From Cinnamomum chago (Eukaryota > Streptophyta > Magnoliopsida > Laurales > Lauraceae), in NCBI GenBank assembly GCA_038049695.1, contig CP142456.1, positions 74,361,422-74,425,421 on the forward strand: a DNA stretch of 64,000 bases. Reading direction: 5' to 3'. Positions 1-12,530 of the stretch are shown here, piece after piece; position 1 is the stretch's first letter; every line of letters starts with the position of its first letter. The notes under the pieces are model-generated. The model had not been told where the DNA came from. It saw nothing but the letters and a program-made list of their open reading frames with translations, and ran no database searches. A program made the position numbers and the translations under genes.

Positions 1-336
1 CTCCAACTCTAATAACGAAGCAGGAGCAAAACTATTCAACTTACTAGAGATAAACTTCAGCTCAGCCAAAATGAAAGACATTATCTACTAAATCTAGATA
101 CAAAATAACAAAAAGTATGTGTGTTTTAGTGGATGTTAATTAGCATGCTGAATAAGAGTTCTACTCTCCATAAGAACTTGGAATTATCAAATCAAAATAC
201 ATGCATTTGTTTCACTGTAGCAATGGTGAAATTACTGGCTGGCTTCTGATTCCATTGTTGAATTCACACACTAACAATCTCTTCTTCCTATTTTCTTTTA
301 AATTCTCACAGTTTTTTTTTTCTCTTGTCATGTTTG

Positions 337-390
<54 letters not shown>

Positions 391-592
391 TTTTTTTTCT
401 GTATCTAAAATTAAGGGAGGTCATAAATTTTTATCCTTTGTTTTTACCTTGTTATCTTTATTTTGAAAGAAGTTAACTTCCTAGAAATGATTACTGAATG
501 GGTAAGCTATGTTAAAATAAGAAGACCTTCAACATACCAAACTCTTCTTATCTCCTATTATTTTTTAGATTTTTCTTCCCCTAGAACTCTTA
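1..592. other. AT-rich intergenic DNA with a CT microsatellite
   Basis: No gene is recognised here. The only clear structure is a (CT)n microsatellite of about 50 bp at 338-388, followed by a short T run. Open frames crossing it are serine/leucine or arginine/glutamate repeats created by the microsatellite and are not believed to be coding. Confidence 0.7.
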
Positions 593-805
593 GGGTCTGT
601 TTGGCATCATTGTATGAATGTTTTATTGTGAGAATAAATGAAGAAAAACTTATTTGGTTGGCATTTTCTTTCCCTTATTGCATATCTATAAAATCTCTTC
701 CTCTCTCCCTCTCTAGATTTTCTCTCACACAAAATGCCTACCAAATAAAATTTTCTTCATCCATTCTTGGATTAAAACATTCCAAGAATAACATCAAACA
801 GAGCC
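593..805. mobile_element. foldback MITE with about 95-bp inverted arms
   Basis: The left end reads GGGTCTGTTTGG and the right end reads CAAACAGAGCC. The arms stay complementary for roughly 90-100 bp inward; for example the left ATGAATGTTTTATT pairs with the right AATAAAACATTC-type sequence. Total length is about 213 bp with no coding capacity. GGGYCTGTTTGG ends are common in plant MITEs of the PIF/Harbinger or hAT type. The flanks are TTA on the left and GAA on the right, so the target duplication, and hence the superfamily, is not settled. Confidence 0.7.
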
Positions 806-1019
806 GAACTTCTAATTTTTAGAGATTTTCTTCTCCTAAAACTTTTTGCATAAGTTTCATTTTTCTAAGTGATCAGGGTTGGATTGGGTGAGTGGCCTCC
901 TCTTGCCCCCATGTAGTTCCACCCCTACCTCCACTCCTTGATTATCACAGCCAATCAAGTCATCCATCATCCCCACCCAATTTGCTTTGTCATTGATACT
1001 TATCCCAACAGCCCCTTCA

Positions 1020-4000
1020 TCATGTATAAAAAATTTGGACATGATGAGAAGGATTGTTGGCACAAAAACAAGAATCAAGCAAATTTTCATGAAGAAAAGG
1101 AAATTGATGAAACTAGTGAAAATGTGTTTCTCTCATGCTTATCTAGTTCTATTGAAAATGTCTGGTACCTAGATAGTGGTTGCAGCAATCATATGACTGG
1201 TGAAAAAAATATGTTCGTGGAAATGAATGAATCAGTGAGATCTCAAGTTAAGATGGGAGATAATAATCAAGTTCAAGTGAAAGGCAGAGGAGTTGTTTCA
1301 GTAAGCACCAAGTCAGGTAACAAACTCATCCACAATGTCATGTATGTTCCTGGCTTAGCCCAGAATTTAATTAGCTTGGGACAACTGATGGAGATGGGTT
1401 ATTATGCCATTTTTGATGAAGACCAGTGCATGATTTTTAACAAGAAGAATATGGAGATGTTAATGACTGTGAAAATGACATCAAACAAAATGTTTCTAAT
1501 CAAATTTTCTGAGCATAGCATCAATGCATTTAATGTTGAAACATGTGATGTTGCATGGTTGTGGCATAAGAGATATGGGCATCTTAACTTTGGTGGCCTA
1601 GATTCGCTGCATAAACAAAATTTGGTTGTTGGTTTACCTATGGTACAGAAAATTGAGGACATATGTGAATCATGTGTCTATGGAAAACAACATAGAGTAC
1701 CTTTTCAAGTGGGTAAATCCTGGAGGGCAAATGAGCCATTAATGCTTGTGCATGCCGACATTTGTGGACCCATACAAACACCCTCACTTGGTGAAAGTAG
1801 ATATTTTCTACTATTTGTGGATGATCTTACTAGGATGAGCTGGGTTTACTTTCTTAAACAAAAATCTGAAGCCTTCTCATTCTTTGTTCAATTTCGGGCT
1901 TATGTTGAAAAACAAAGTGGATATGCAATAAAAATATTGCGCACTGATAGGGGTGGTGAATTCACTTCCAAAGAATTTTTCAAGTATTGTAAGGATGCAG
2001 GTATTCGTAGGGAAGTAACAGCAAGTTTTACGCCACAGCAAAATGGTGTAGCAGAGAGGAAAAATCGGAGTATTGTTGAAACTGCAAGAAGTATGCTGAA
2101 AGAAAAGAGCCTTCCAAAGATTTTTTGGGCTGAAGCAGTGTCTACTTCAATTTACTTGCTTAATCGTTCCCCCACAAAAGCAGTAAATGAAAAAACTCCT
2201 TATGAAGCTTGGTTTGGCAGAAAACCCAATGTAAGTCATTTGAAGGTATTTGGGTCTATAGCCTATGCTCATATTCCGTTTGAAAAAAGACAAAAGCTAG
2301 ACGAAAAAAGCATCAAATGCATTTTTGTTGGCTATAGTGATGAAACGAAAGGCTATAGGCTTTATAATCCTGAAAATAAGGAGTTAATTATCAGCCGTGA
2401 TGTCATATTTAATGAAAATGATTCTTGGAAGTGGGAAGCTGATGTGGAAAAGTCGCCTCTTATTATTGAAGAAGAAGAGACATCCTCCTTTGAATTGCCA
2501 CCTGACACTCCACCAAGCCCGATGGGATCTCCAGGGTCAGAAACACTTCCTAGAAAGGTAAGAAGCCTCCATGACATTTATCAACATTGTGATTTTGCAT
2601 TATTTGCTTCAGAACCTACTTGTTTTGAAGATGCAGTTCAAAAGAAAGAGTGGAATGATGCAATGAAAGCAGAAATTAATGCAATTGAGAAAAACAAAAC
2701 ATGGAGATTGGTGGACTTGCCTCCAGGAAAGGAAGCCATTGGACTTAAATGGGTTTATAAGTCCAAGTTCAACTCAGATGGGTCTTTACAAAAACATAAA
2801 GCCCGTTTGGTTGCGAAAGGGTATGCTCAAGTGCCAGGTATTGATTTCTTTGAAACATTTTCCCCTGTTGCTAGAATTGACACCATTAGAACTGTCATAG
2901 CTATTGCTGCACAAAGAGGATGGAAAGTCTCTCAGTTTGATGTCAAGTCGGCTTTTCTAAATGGGGAATTACAAGAGGAAGTGTATGTGGAGCAACCACA
3001 TGGTTTTGAAATTAAAGGGTTGGAAAACAAAGTGTATAAATTGGAGAAAGCATTGTATGGATTGAAACAAGCTCCAAGAGCTTGGTATGGAAAAATTGAC
3101 AAATACTTTCTTGACAATGGGTTCCAAAGAAGTGAAAGTGAACCAACCCTTTATGTGAAATCCAAAGATACAGATGAAATTCTGATTGTATGTCTTTATG
3201 TGGATGACATGATTTTTACTGGCAATTCTCTTCCATTGATAAATGATTTCAAAGAAAAAATGATGTCAAAGTTTGAAATGACTGATTTGGGCCCCCTGCA
3301 CTATTTTTTGGGAATGGAAATCATTCAAGACCCATATGGTATTTTTCTGTGCCACGAAAAGTATGCAAAAGATTTGTTAAAGCGGTTTCACATGTCAAAT
3401 TGCAATCCTGCAAGTACACCAATGAATACAAATGAAAGGCTTGTGTTAGATGATGGTGTTGAGAAAGCAGATGAAAAAGAATTTCGAAGCATTGTAGGTG
3501 GGCTGATTTATCTCACTCATTCAAGGCCTGACATAATGTTTGCAGTAAGCTTGATTTCTAGATTCATGCAAAAACCAAGTCGACGGCATATAGGGGCAGC
3601 AAAAAGAGTTTTGCACTACATCCGTGGAACCTTGAGTTTTGGACTAAGGTATCAAAAAGTAAGCAATTGTAAACTTATTTCCTATACTGACAGTGATTGG
3701 GCCGGTTGTGCAGACGACAGGAAAAGTACATCAGGCTATGCACATAGCCTTGGATCCGGAGTTATTTCATGGACATCGAAAAAGCAACAAACTATTGCAC
3801 TTTCTTCGTCGGAAGCAGAATACATGGCTGCTGCAAGTGCTGCGTGCCAAACGGTATGGCTTCGAAGAATCTTGGCTGATTTGAAGGAAAAGCAAGATGA
3901 AGCTACCATCATGTTCTGCGACAACAAGTCTGCAATTGCGATGACAAAGAATCCAGTTTTTCACGGAAGGACCAAGCATATAGAGATTCGTCATCATTTC

Positions 4001-4512
4001 ATTTGTGAGCTCGTGGCTAGAAAAGAAATCAAGGTAGAATTTTGCAACACTGAAAGTCAGCTTGCAGACATTTTCACAAAAGCTCTTCCAGTGGCAAGAT
4101 TTTACGAGTTGCGGTACTTGCTCGGTGTTAAATGCATTTGAATTAAGGGGGAGTGTTAAAAATAATAATAATTAATTCAAATAGAATCCAACGGTCATGT
4201 GACTGGGTCTCATTTTGTTTAGTGAGTTGTTGCATCAGTTAAATGATTGAAAAAGTCTTGTACAGGTGGATGTACACGTTATGGTCTGTTGAGTAGTGGT
4301 TCTTCTTTAGCTCCTTGAATCAAGTGTACATGGGACACATGTAAGTCTTTCATGAGTTTAGCAATTCTTTAAATAGGGTCATGTACTTGTGTTCAATGTA
4401 ATGAATGTGATTGAAGAAATATTAAAAAAAAAACAAATTCACTTTGTGTGTGAGACTCTCTGTGTTGTGTTCTTGTGTTCATAGCCTTGAAATCTCAGCC
4501 CCGCTCCCAACA
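1020..4512 (+). mobile_element. Ty1/Copia LTR retrotransposon, broken
   Basis: A long open pol region runs to 4141. Parts in order: a zinc-knuckle-like stretch near 1030, the protease region with a DSG-type active site (YLDSGCSNHMTG, about 1167), the GAG-pre-integrase HxxxGH segment (about 1563), the integrase core (HADICGP, DRGGEF, about 1750-2100), reverse transcriptase with YVDDM (about 3195), and RNase H (TDSDWAGC; SSSEAEY; ADIFTKALP). A purine-rich tract precedes the 3' LTR at 4154-4512. The order integrase before reverse transcriptase places it in Copia. The copy is broken, with at least one break: no matching 5' LTR was seen in the window. The lineage within Copia was not resolved. Its largely open pol suggests modest age, which cannot be dated without an LTR pair. 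Confidence 0.9.
4154..4512 (+). repeat. 3' LTR of the Copia element
   Basis: It starts TGTTAAAAATAA right after the polypurine tract AAGGGGGAG and ends CCCAACA. It is about 359 bp long. A TATA-like TTTAAATAGGG lies near 4369, and A-rich sequence near 4425 could serve polyadenylation. The ends are TG...CA, as expected for an LTR. Confidence 0.75.
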
Positions 4513-5587
4513 GTTCCCACCACCTTTTCATGCCGAAACAACTGGGGTTCTTCCCCTTCTCCTCCCATGCTAACAGTTGGGGATTTTTCATTATCATCAG
4601 CACGCCAGGCCGAATGCATGCAAGCTTCTAAAAGTCTCCAAAATCTTTCTAATCAAACCCCGGTGGGACCGTAGGGTCCAGCTCCTTTTAACCCATCATG
4701 AGAAACCCAGCCATACAGGGCGCTTTAACCCAAGATAGGATCCCTGGACAGTTGGATGAGTGAGAGACACGGTCTCCAACCAACTATGCAACCCTGGTTC
4801 TCAAGATACTTGGAAATTAAAACCCTTCCAGAGACTGATAACTATGCAATCACTTACTCTTCTAAACCATGGACAGCACATCCAGTTCCCAAATGAATGA
4901 TGAAAGGTTAGATTTCTCAATCCAGAGACTGGTAATTCCGCCCATTCATATGATGCAGTTCCCAATCTATAAAAGGGATGCAATAACAATCTAAGCAAAA
5001 TATCAACTCCTTTCCAATCCAAATAAAAAAGATGGAATAAAAGAAAGGAAACAACTCAAACACAAACACAAACATGTGATGAATCAAAGAAACTGTTCAG
5101 CTCTTCGAAATCTCCACGGCAAAATACTCAAGTAGTCTGAATATATAATTGATTGAATGAATAAAACTTCAACCACGGCCAGACATCCCTTCTGATTGTG
5201 TTTATACTACATTTTCTTTTCAAAGAAAGACCTTCATCCTACTTTACATAAAACCTGCCAGCTTCAAAAGTTACAAGAAAATAAAATTTGAAACTAGTGC
5301 AAATTGGCCTTGATAGATGGTCAGAGTCAGCATTCCCTATGGCTGTTGGACCCCATAGGTAGGACTTAAAACGGCTTTGGGTCTGCATCAGTATACAATT
5401 CCAAAACCAATGAAAGAGACGAGAAATCTTTAAGAAAGAGTGGGCATCTATGTCCCACATGGATGGTTCCATCCATCACCACTTAAGGCAGCCAAAGAAT
5501 ACATCACAGGTCACTACCATGGTGTCCGCTGAGAAGAACTTCAGTTTTGTCAGTCACACCAATCTCATCCTCTTCCATATCCAAGTC
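4513..5587. other. intergenic DNA and 3' region of the PPR gene
   Basis: No gene was found on either strand. The part nearest 5588 is probably the 3' untranslated region of the minus-strand PPR gene. The rest is unremarkable, apart from two loosely similar stretches at about 4800-4860 and 4915-4950 that share an AGAGACTG(G/A)TAA motif. Confidence 0.6.
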
Positions 5588-7796
5588 CTAGGCATCAACA
5601 GCCCTACCAGTTTTCACATTTGTTCCAATCAATGTCTTGTATTCCTCCATCTCAAGGCAACCGGCCCTTCTCAAGACCTTCATCAACACCTCTAAACTCG
5701 CGGTGTCAGCTTGCTCCTTGCAGAGAGAGAGCAATGTAGCAACGATTGTGGGTTTCGGTCGCCAGATCAGTTCCCTCTCAACCAATGCAGCTTCCTTTAC
5801 ACAGGACACCGCCTTGGAGACCTGCTTCCCCTTGATATGTCCTTCTGCTAAGAGCTCCCATGTGTTGGGGTTTGGTTTCAATCCTGCTTCACGCATTTGA
5901 TCAAGAAAGTTCTCTGCCTTCGTTATCAAACCTTCTTTAATGTACCAACCCATGAGAATATTACTGATTCTCGGATCCCAGTGTGACTTACAGGACATCC
6001 ATTCTCTGTATATTTCTTCTGCTCGCATGATATCTCCTAGCCTGACCAAAGAAGATAATATCGATTTATATCCTATGTTTTGGATGCTAGGGAAGCTTGA
6101 TTTGTAGTAGTTCCATATCCGAAAAACATCTTCCTTCTTACCTATGTTACTATAAAGACTGATCAGGAAATTGAAAGGTTCTCGATCCCGCCCTGTGATT
6201 CTAAGCTCGACATCCTTCAAGCAATTTTCAGCCTTCTCAAAGTGGCCAAGTTTGATGTACATGCTTGCAAGTGTACTATATGTGGTCCAGTTGGCATTGA
6301 CGCCACTGTCCCGTCTCATCTCATCAACCACGAGTTCCATCTCCTCTGTATCTTCCATTGCTGCACAAGTTGTAATCCAGATATTGTAGGAATATATATC
6401 CAAGGGCACATTACTTTCCCTCATTGCATTGATCATCAGAATTACCCTTTCATATTCGCTGAGGTTCATATAGAGAGTCATCATCACATTGTAAGGAAGT
6501 GTTTCTTTGGCAAAACCACCCTTTATCATCCTGTCCAGAAGATCCTCTGCCTTCTCCTTCATTGTTGCTTGCGCATACGCATTTAAAAGAGCACCATGGG
6601 TGCGCTTGTCCTTCGAGGCATCAGGAATAATTGAAAAGTATTCTTCAGCACTTGAAACACCATGAACTTTAGAGATCAGATCTAACTGGATTGCAGTGTC
6701 ACTGGTGTTCAGTCTGAATCTCTCTCCTTGACTGCTCATCCATTCATATATCTGAGACAACAGACAAAAAATTAATAAGCATAGACTATTCATCAAGTGG
6801 ACCACACCATAGTTTGAAATTCTGATGAAACTTGAGTCAGGTAAGTTGAGTAGTTGACACAATTAAATTTCAAAGAAAAACTTGAATTTCACTTCAAAAT
6901 AACATCAAGGACGGATCCTATTAAGGGCTGTTTGGAAACTTTAATTTAATTTAAAAGAGCTAATTAGATAAAGGTCTAAGACTAAAGCTTTAATTTTTAA
7001 GCTCTAATTTACAATCAGTATGTTTGCTACTAACAGTTACAATGAAAAAAAGCTCTTATTTCATGAGGTGATTGGGGCCCACCTTTAGGAATTGTGGTAA
7101 TAATGGAGCCCAGCTTTTAAAAATTATAGTGTAGAACCCAACATTTACATCATTGTCATAATTTTATGAGGTTTCTTATTTTTTATTTATAACCCAGGGT
7201 ATCAACCGCCCAGCCCAGCGCAGGAGCCTTTGGCCAAGTGGCGGACCAAGGATTTTTGTTTGAGGGGGGCTGACAATTATCAATTGAAAATTTCAATCAT
7301 TATTTTTATATACTTTCTTTATATTAATAATTTGGAATGAGAGTCTTTTCTGGACTCTAGAATAGTTGAGAAGATTATGCAATGCAATAGTGTCCTACTA
7401 AACTCTGATATTTCTAGAAAGAGACCCTCCAATATACACTGAAATATACAATAAAGGAGAACAAGAGAAGATTGATGATTGATCGTACTAATTAATACAA
7501 GTAACAGTCTATAATGGAAAAAAAGTAGAAAGATTTAGTGAGCCTGAAATATAAAGTGAAGTTAGGCTTGTCTAAAATGAGAAATTTCCAATGAATTGAA
7601 ATAATCAACCTTGGAATGGAAATTTTTATACGATGCACTTTTTCCACGTAATTTTTTAAATAAATGAAGAGATTTTACACACTCTGTTTAACACAGACAC
7701 TATTTCATATAATGTAAAGATTAAAAAAAAAAAAGATTCCACCTATGATTTAGTTAACAATTTTGAAAAATTACACACAAACTTAGAGCTTCACAC

Positions 7797-7842
<46 letters not shown>

Positions 7843-9224
7843 AAATAGGAATGCTAGCAGAAGAGGTAGACTGTAATGTGCCCTATGCGGATGCCAATGC
7901 CAATGCCAGAGCCGGATATTGATTAGAGGATTTTCGACTTGGGGACTTTGAGAGAGAGAGAGAGAGAAGGGGATTGATTGCCAAGGATATTTTGGAGTTG
8001 GAGAGGGAGGGGGCTTCGATGGGTTATTAAATGGGGGCTGGGCCAAATGGGCTATATAGCCCTTATGGGCTTTTCTCAGGTATGGTGGGGGCTGAAGACC
8101 CCAAGTCAATGCATGTAGGTCCGCCATTGCTTTGGCCCTGAGCTCGAAGTACACTCAAGTCTAGACAGCCGAGAACTAATTCCTAGGGGCACATACAAAC
8201 CCTCTTATCCACATGCACTAAGTAAAACTATGGAATGTGGCCAATGAAAGTAGGTGTCGAACACAAGATCTCTCCGCTTCTTCATGAGTAGAGTCCTTGG
8301 CCAACTGAGATGCCAACAGAGATTTTATGAGATTGTTCTCATTCAAAACACTAGTAACCCGCCCCACCCAAATTTTACTCAAATTGGATTTGGTCCGATT
8401 AATAATGTGATCACATTATCATTCATGTGCTCTATCTTACCATATAACCAACTAGGGGAGCCCATGAATTGGATTTTCATCCTCAATCTTACCTTATAAC
8501 CAACTAGGGGAGCCCATGCATTGGATTTTCATCCCAAGGGGCTACTGTAGAGTTCCACACCCTGGAAATGTGCGCGAATATCTACTCAAGAACATGCATT
8601 TCATTTCTCCTTTAACAACTTCAAAGCTTACATCTGAATCATCTTGACCTTATTGAGAATCAAAAGACCCATTTATGAAGGAAACTTAACCCCACCATAA
8701 CATCAATGAGGGATTATCTTTGAATCTAATCAAATCACACTAATCACAATGTAAATGATAATGCTCTACCACAACTAACAATACAACTTTCCAAATCAAA
8801 ACCCCACATAATCACGGATTCAGAGACGCAAAAAGAAGAGTTCTAGCGAATTTCAATCTACCTCAAGAGCTGGCTTGAAACGACGGTATTTGCGCAATTC
8901 CTTGACGACGCGGCAAAGGTCCCATTTTATGAGCTTTCTACCCTCCTCTTCCCACTGCTCCAGAATAGTAGCAGAGCCGAGGCTAGGGTCTTCCATCATC
9001 GAGATCCTGCGGTAGAGATGGCTCCATTTCAGGATCGGACGCTTCTCGTAGTCGATGGTCCCGTAGCTGTGAACTTGTGAGATGGAGCAGGAGGTTGGGA
9101 TTCTAGGGTTTCGTTGGGGATAACGAAGAATGTGGGACTGGGGACGAAACCCTAGGGTTAGGGTTTTGGAGGAGAGAGAGGGGTTTTGGAGAAGAGAAGG
9201 GGAGAAGATGGTGAGGGAATACAT
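5588..9224 (-). CDS. P-class pentatricopeptide repeat protein (At1g02150-like)
   Basis: Two exons on the minus strand: 9224-8862 (121 codons) and 6751-5588 (387 codons plus stop), giving about 508 residues. The donor GAG|GTAGAT and acceptor TCTCAG|ATATAT are canonical and in phase 0, giving ...KPALEIYEWM... across the junction. The first ~50 residues are Ser/Leu/Arg-rich and poor in acids, typical of an organelle transit peptide. From about residue 120 there are tandem ~35-residue helical repeats, such as TLPYNVMMTLYMNLSEYERV and DIYSYNIWITTCAAMEDTEE. No E or DYW domain follows, so it is P-class, a group of RNA-binding proteins acting on chloroplast or mitochondrial transcripts. Resemblance to Arabidopsis At1g02150 is from memory. 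The RNA target is unknown. I chose the Met at 9224 because the targeting-like sequence starts there; an in-frame Met at 9362 would add 46 residues. The intron carries a SINE with a nested hAT element. Confidence 0.9.
7171..8321 (-). mobile_element. tRNA-derived SINE, split by a hAT insertion
   Basis: Read on the minus strand from 8321, it begins CTCTGTTGGCATCTCAGTTGG, with a box A-like TCTCAGTTGG and then a box B-like TGTTCGACACC about 40 bp on. It ends at an AT-rich tail near 7171-7190. A 10-bp direct repeat ATTTTATGAG flanks it at 7161-7170 and 8322-8331, the expected target-site duplication. Without the nested hAT element (7236-8129) and one copy of its duplication, the SINE is about 250 bp. 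It lies in the PPR intron in the same orientation as the gene. Confidence 0.75.
7236..8129. mobile_element. non-autonomous hAT element nested in the SINE
   Basis: The left end is AAGTGGCGGACC and the right end GGTCCGCCATTG, so the termini are inverted (core TGGCGGACC). A perfect 8-bp duplication CTTTGGCC lies at 7228-7235 and 8130-8137; 8 bp is diagnostic of hAT. Subterminal G-runs (GAGGGGGGCTGAC; GTGGGGGCTGA) match other plant hAT MITEs. It is 894 bp with no transposase. It contains a (GA)n microsatellite of about 40 bp at 7800-7840 and a shorter one near 7951. The frames across these are low-complexity and not coding. Confidence 0.85.
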
Positions 9225-10010
9225 GGCTAGGGTTTTGGAGAAGAGAACTTTACTAGGGTTTATCCGACTGCGGGGGAGGGTTTTAACTTTTAAGCGTCTA
9301 CGATTCAATTCAGTGGTGGCAGGGAGAAACGAAATGTGCGTGGGGTATGTGGGCCGGCCCATGGGCCACAGAACGGCCTATGAAATTCAGGGGTCAGCAC
9401 GGCACGTCCCGGTTTTCATGCCGAGACATATATTGCCAGTTTGATCAATTATAAAAGGGAAATATTCAAGTGAGAATATGAGAACTTTTTTTGCAAAACC
9501 CAACTAGCAACTCATCCAAATTAAGCAACCAATAGGGGAACTCCTTGATAGTCAATAATCTCTAGAAACATCCAAATGGACTGAACCGTTGGATCGAGGG
9601 TTGAATATTTTTTTGAATATGAAGCCATTAAACTTGTGGGCAACGGATGAAGGGTTTAGAGGCTTGGGTTCGGAGTCAAACTTGTTATTTGGAGTGGTCT
9701 CACATAGATTTTTGCAACCCCCTTGATCCCATCCCCAAATAGGACCCACAATTGGACCCCACAAAAAAGTTCTCACATAATATGTGAGAACAGTTCCCAC
9801 CTTAATATTACCCATTATAAAATACATGAATTGATACTATGAAATATTAAGGCCTTCTTATTAATGAATATGACAGTTGAGCGGTTGAGCCTATCTTCTA
9901 TGGGAAAGAAAATTTTCATGGCCGGCGAGGGGCTTCCAAATTTTTCATCAAGAGAAGCTTAAGTGGAACTAAACTCATGTTGGTTTGCATAAGGGGTGAA
10001 ACGAAATAAA
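9225..10010. other. PPR gene upstream region with a probable MITE
   Basis: The minus-strand PPR promoter should lie here; no TATA box is obvious. At 9471-9791 a segment is bounded by roughly inverted ends. The left end, TGAGAATATGAGAACTTTTT, resembles the complement of the right end, AAAAAGTTCTCACATAATAT. It is about 320 bp, has no coding potential, and could be a Mutator-like MITE; a clear 9-bp duplication was not seen. Confidence 0.45.
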
Positions 10011-10015
10011 ATTAA

Positions 10016-12525
10016 TGTTACACCCCGACCCAAACTAATCATGATTAAGGCTAATTATTTGAGATTAATGCTAATTAAGCATGGATAAATGGGTTAATCA
10101 AGGTTAAAGACCAAAGGGAGACAAATTAGTCTCAAATGATGCATTAAGCATAATGAAATGAAATTGAATTGGTCAGAACGAGTTTAGACTCAAACAAGGT
10201 AGACTAAGGACTTCCTCGTAAATTCGGATTTTCACGTATTTCGTCGAATACGAAAATTCTTGATACCAACGCGTGTATCTCGAATAGTACGTTAATTTCC
10301 ATAATGGACACGATTTCATTTGACCTCAAATGGATCAAGTGAAGCTTCATTTGACTCAATATGTAATAAAGCTTATTAGGAGGAGGTTTTGGTGAAATTG
10401 AACCTTATAATAGAATGAAATGAATCATTCATTTATTTCTCACTTCATGCAAACCCTAGACACCTTTCTTCCTTCTCCTTCCATTTTCTCTTCCTCTAAA
10501 GTGAAGATTAGAAGACTTGTCAAGTGATTGGAGTAGAGTAGAACTACTTCATCTTCTTCCCCAAGTCATTTGTCCATTATTGAAGAGTAAAGCTTGAAAG
10601 AGAACTCAAGGAATCTTTGCTTGCAACCTCAAGTAAGTAGTTAGTCCCATTTTAGGATTTCCAAGTTCTATTAGTTAGTTTGAGTTGATTTCTAGCACAA
10701 ATGGCTCATAGGAGTTCATTTGCATGTTTCTTTTGGATTAGGGTTTGAGTTTTGGGGAAATACTTGTGTCAAGCCAAGCTAGGGAAGAGGGCTTTTGCTA
10801 TTGAGCTTCATAAGAGGCAAGTATAAGCATCCCTTGTGATTAGCATTAATTGTGGTAGAAATGCATTTAATTTTATGGGTTGTGCACTTTCCATTAATTG
10901 TGGAGTTATTGTGGTTGTGTGAATGGTTAATAAATGATTAGAAGTGTGGTTGGTGAATGGATGATGTGTGAGGAAGGGACAGGAGGTCCCATTGCTATTA
11001 TATGTTGTGGATGAATAGTGGAGAAGGGAGTGTAGAAGAAGAGAGAGTGTATTAGATTTTCGAGTTGGAACTCTGGAAAGTTCGCTCGAGCGACCATGAC
11101 AGTTCACTCGAGCGACCAAGGTTCTGTTTCAGAGTAAAATCATCCTGGACAGGTGAGTTTTGGATTTTTGCATGGACTAAGATCGCTTATGCGATCATGG
11201 AAACTCCCCACGTCGTGAAGACGAGTCGTGTGGTAAATGGTGATTGGTTTACATTGAAAGCCTATTCGTTAAGGCTAATATAGGTGATATCTAAACCATC
11301 ATAGGTGTTGGCTAAGGAGATCTAATGCACAACTAAATTAAGTAATGTCGTCCATAATAACACATGCATTGATAACTAACGTTTCACTTATTGTTTGGTT
11401 TAGATGATGGTCTTAGAGGGCATTACATAGCAATCCCTCAAGCTCACTATTGAGCCACATTGAATTGGCATTGAACTCACACTGAATTGATGATTGATCT
11501 CTAAACATAACCACTGTACTAAAACTCTAAATGAGTTCAATGAATTAATAAATGAAATGAATGAACAATCCTGCTGCAACAGATGGACTTGGGGGCGTTC
11601 CGGAGCTCCGTGGTGATGCTAGTTGTCCCTGGTCAGGACATTACTAAGTCCCACATATTCCAATCATATCTATGGGTATTGATTGATGCCTTCCTTTTGA
11701 AAGATGAATCCTTCCTTAAGGGAAGATGGTAAATTGAATGAATCATTCCTTGAGGGAAGATGGTAAATTGAATGAATCCTTCCTTTGAGGGAAGATGGTA
11801 AATGGAATGAATCCTTCCCTTGAGGGAAGATGGTAAATGAAACGAACGAAATGAAATGAATGAAAGCTATGATAGTGAATGTCTATTGGTTAACTCTTAG
11901 GTTTACTTATTGTTATTGCATAAATTATCTAGAATTGTCAAGAATGGTAGTTATTACCAAATGAATTTAATGGGTTTAGTATATGTATTAACATGTGCTA
12001 TTACAAGATTTGTTATACATTGTTGAACCGTCGTGTTCATTAGTGTTATTGATGGCATTACAGGCCCAATTGCCCCTACCGGTGCAGAGCGCCCCCGGCG
12101 CCAGCGGAGGAGACCGCTCCGGTTCCTCCAGGAGGACTAATCGAATGGAATGGACGAAATGCCATTTGATATGGGCATCCGAGTGCGAGAAAGAACTCTA
12201 ATATTTTGAGAAACGTTTGGAACCATTATTTTGTACATTCATTTTATGGAATGTAATTAATACTTATGGTATGGTGTTGAATATGCACCGATTGATAAAC
12301 TTTGATGGAAGTGATACATATATAAGGACTTTATTTTGTATACATGTAAATTGTAAATTGATATTGGTCAAGTTTAAATATTTCCGCAAAATTGTGTAAT
12401 TGACAGGCTTATTGTGATTGATATCCCTTGTGGATTCCGTTTTAACTTCGGTTAATTCGGGGTTTACGGGAGTAAGTATGGGCTCACGGCTCGGGGTTAC
12501 CGTAATTCGGGTCCGGGTCGTGACA
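10016..12525 (+). mobile_element. solo LTR, probably Gypsy (LTR-A)
   Basis: It begins TGTTACACCCCGACCC and ends GGGTCGTGACA (TG...CA ends). A perfect 5-bp duplication ATTAA lies at 10011-10015 and 12526-12530. It is 2510 bp and carries no internal gag or pol, so it is a solo LTR fossil. Plant LTRs beginning TGTAACACC-type sequence and about 2-3 kb long are frequent in the Tekay/Del chromovirus branch of Gypsy; that assignment is inference. The intact duplication and clean ends suggest moderate age. About four tandem copies of a 35-bp unit (GAATCCTTCCTT...GGTAAAT) lie at 11705-11840. Confidence 0.85.
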
Positions 12526-12530
12526 ATTAA

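Noticed and set aside
201-476. Open frames over the CT microsatellite near the left edge
   Set aside because: They consist of Ser-Leu or Arg-Glu repeats forced by (CT)n and have no supporting exon or domain.
6923-7060. Possible MITE starting GGGCTGTTTGG in the PPR intron
   Set aside because: A convincing matching right end and a target duplication could not be found.
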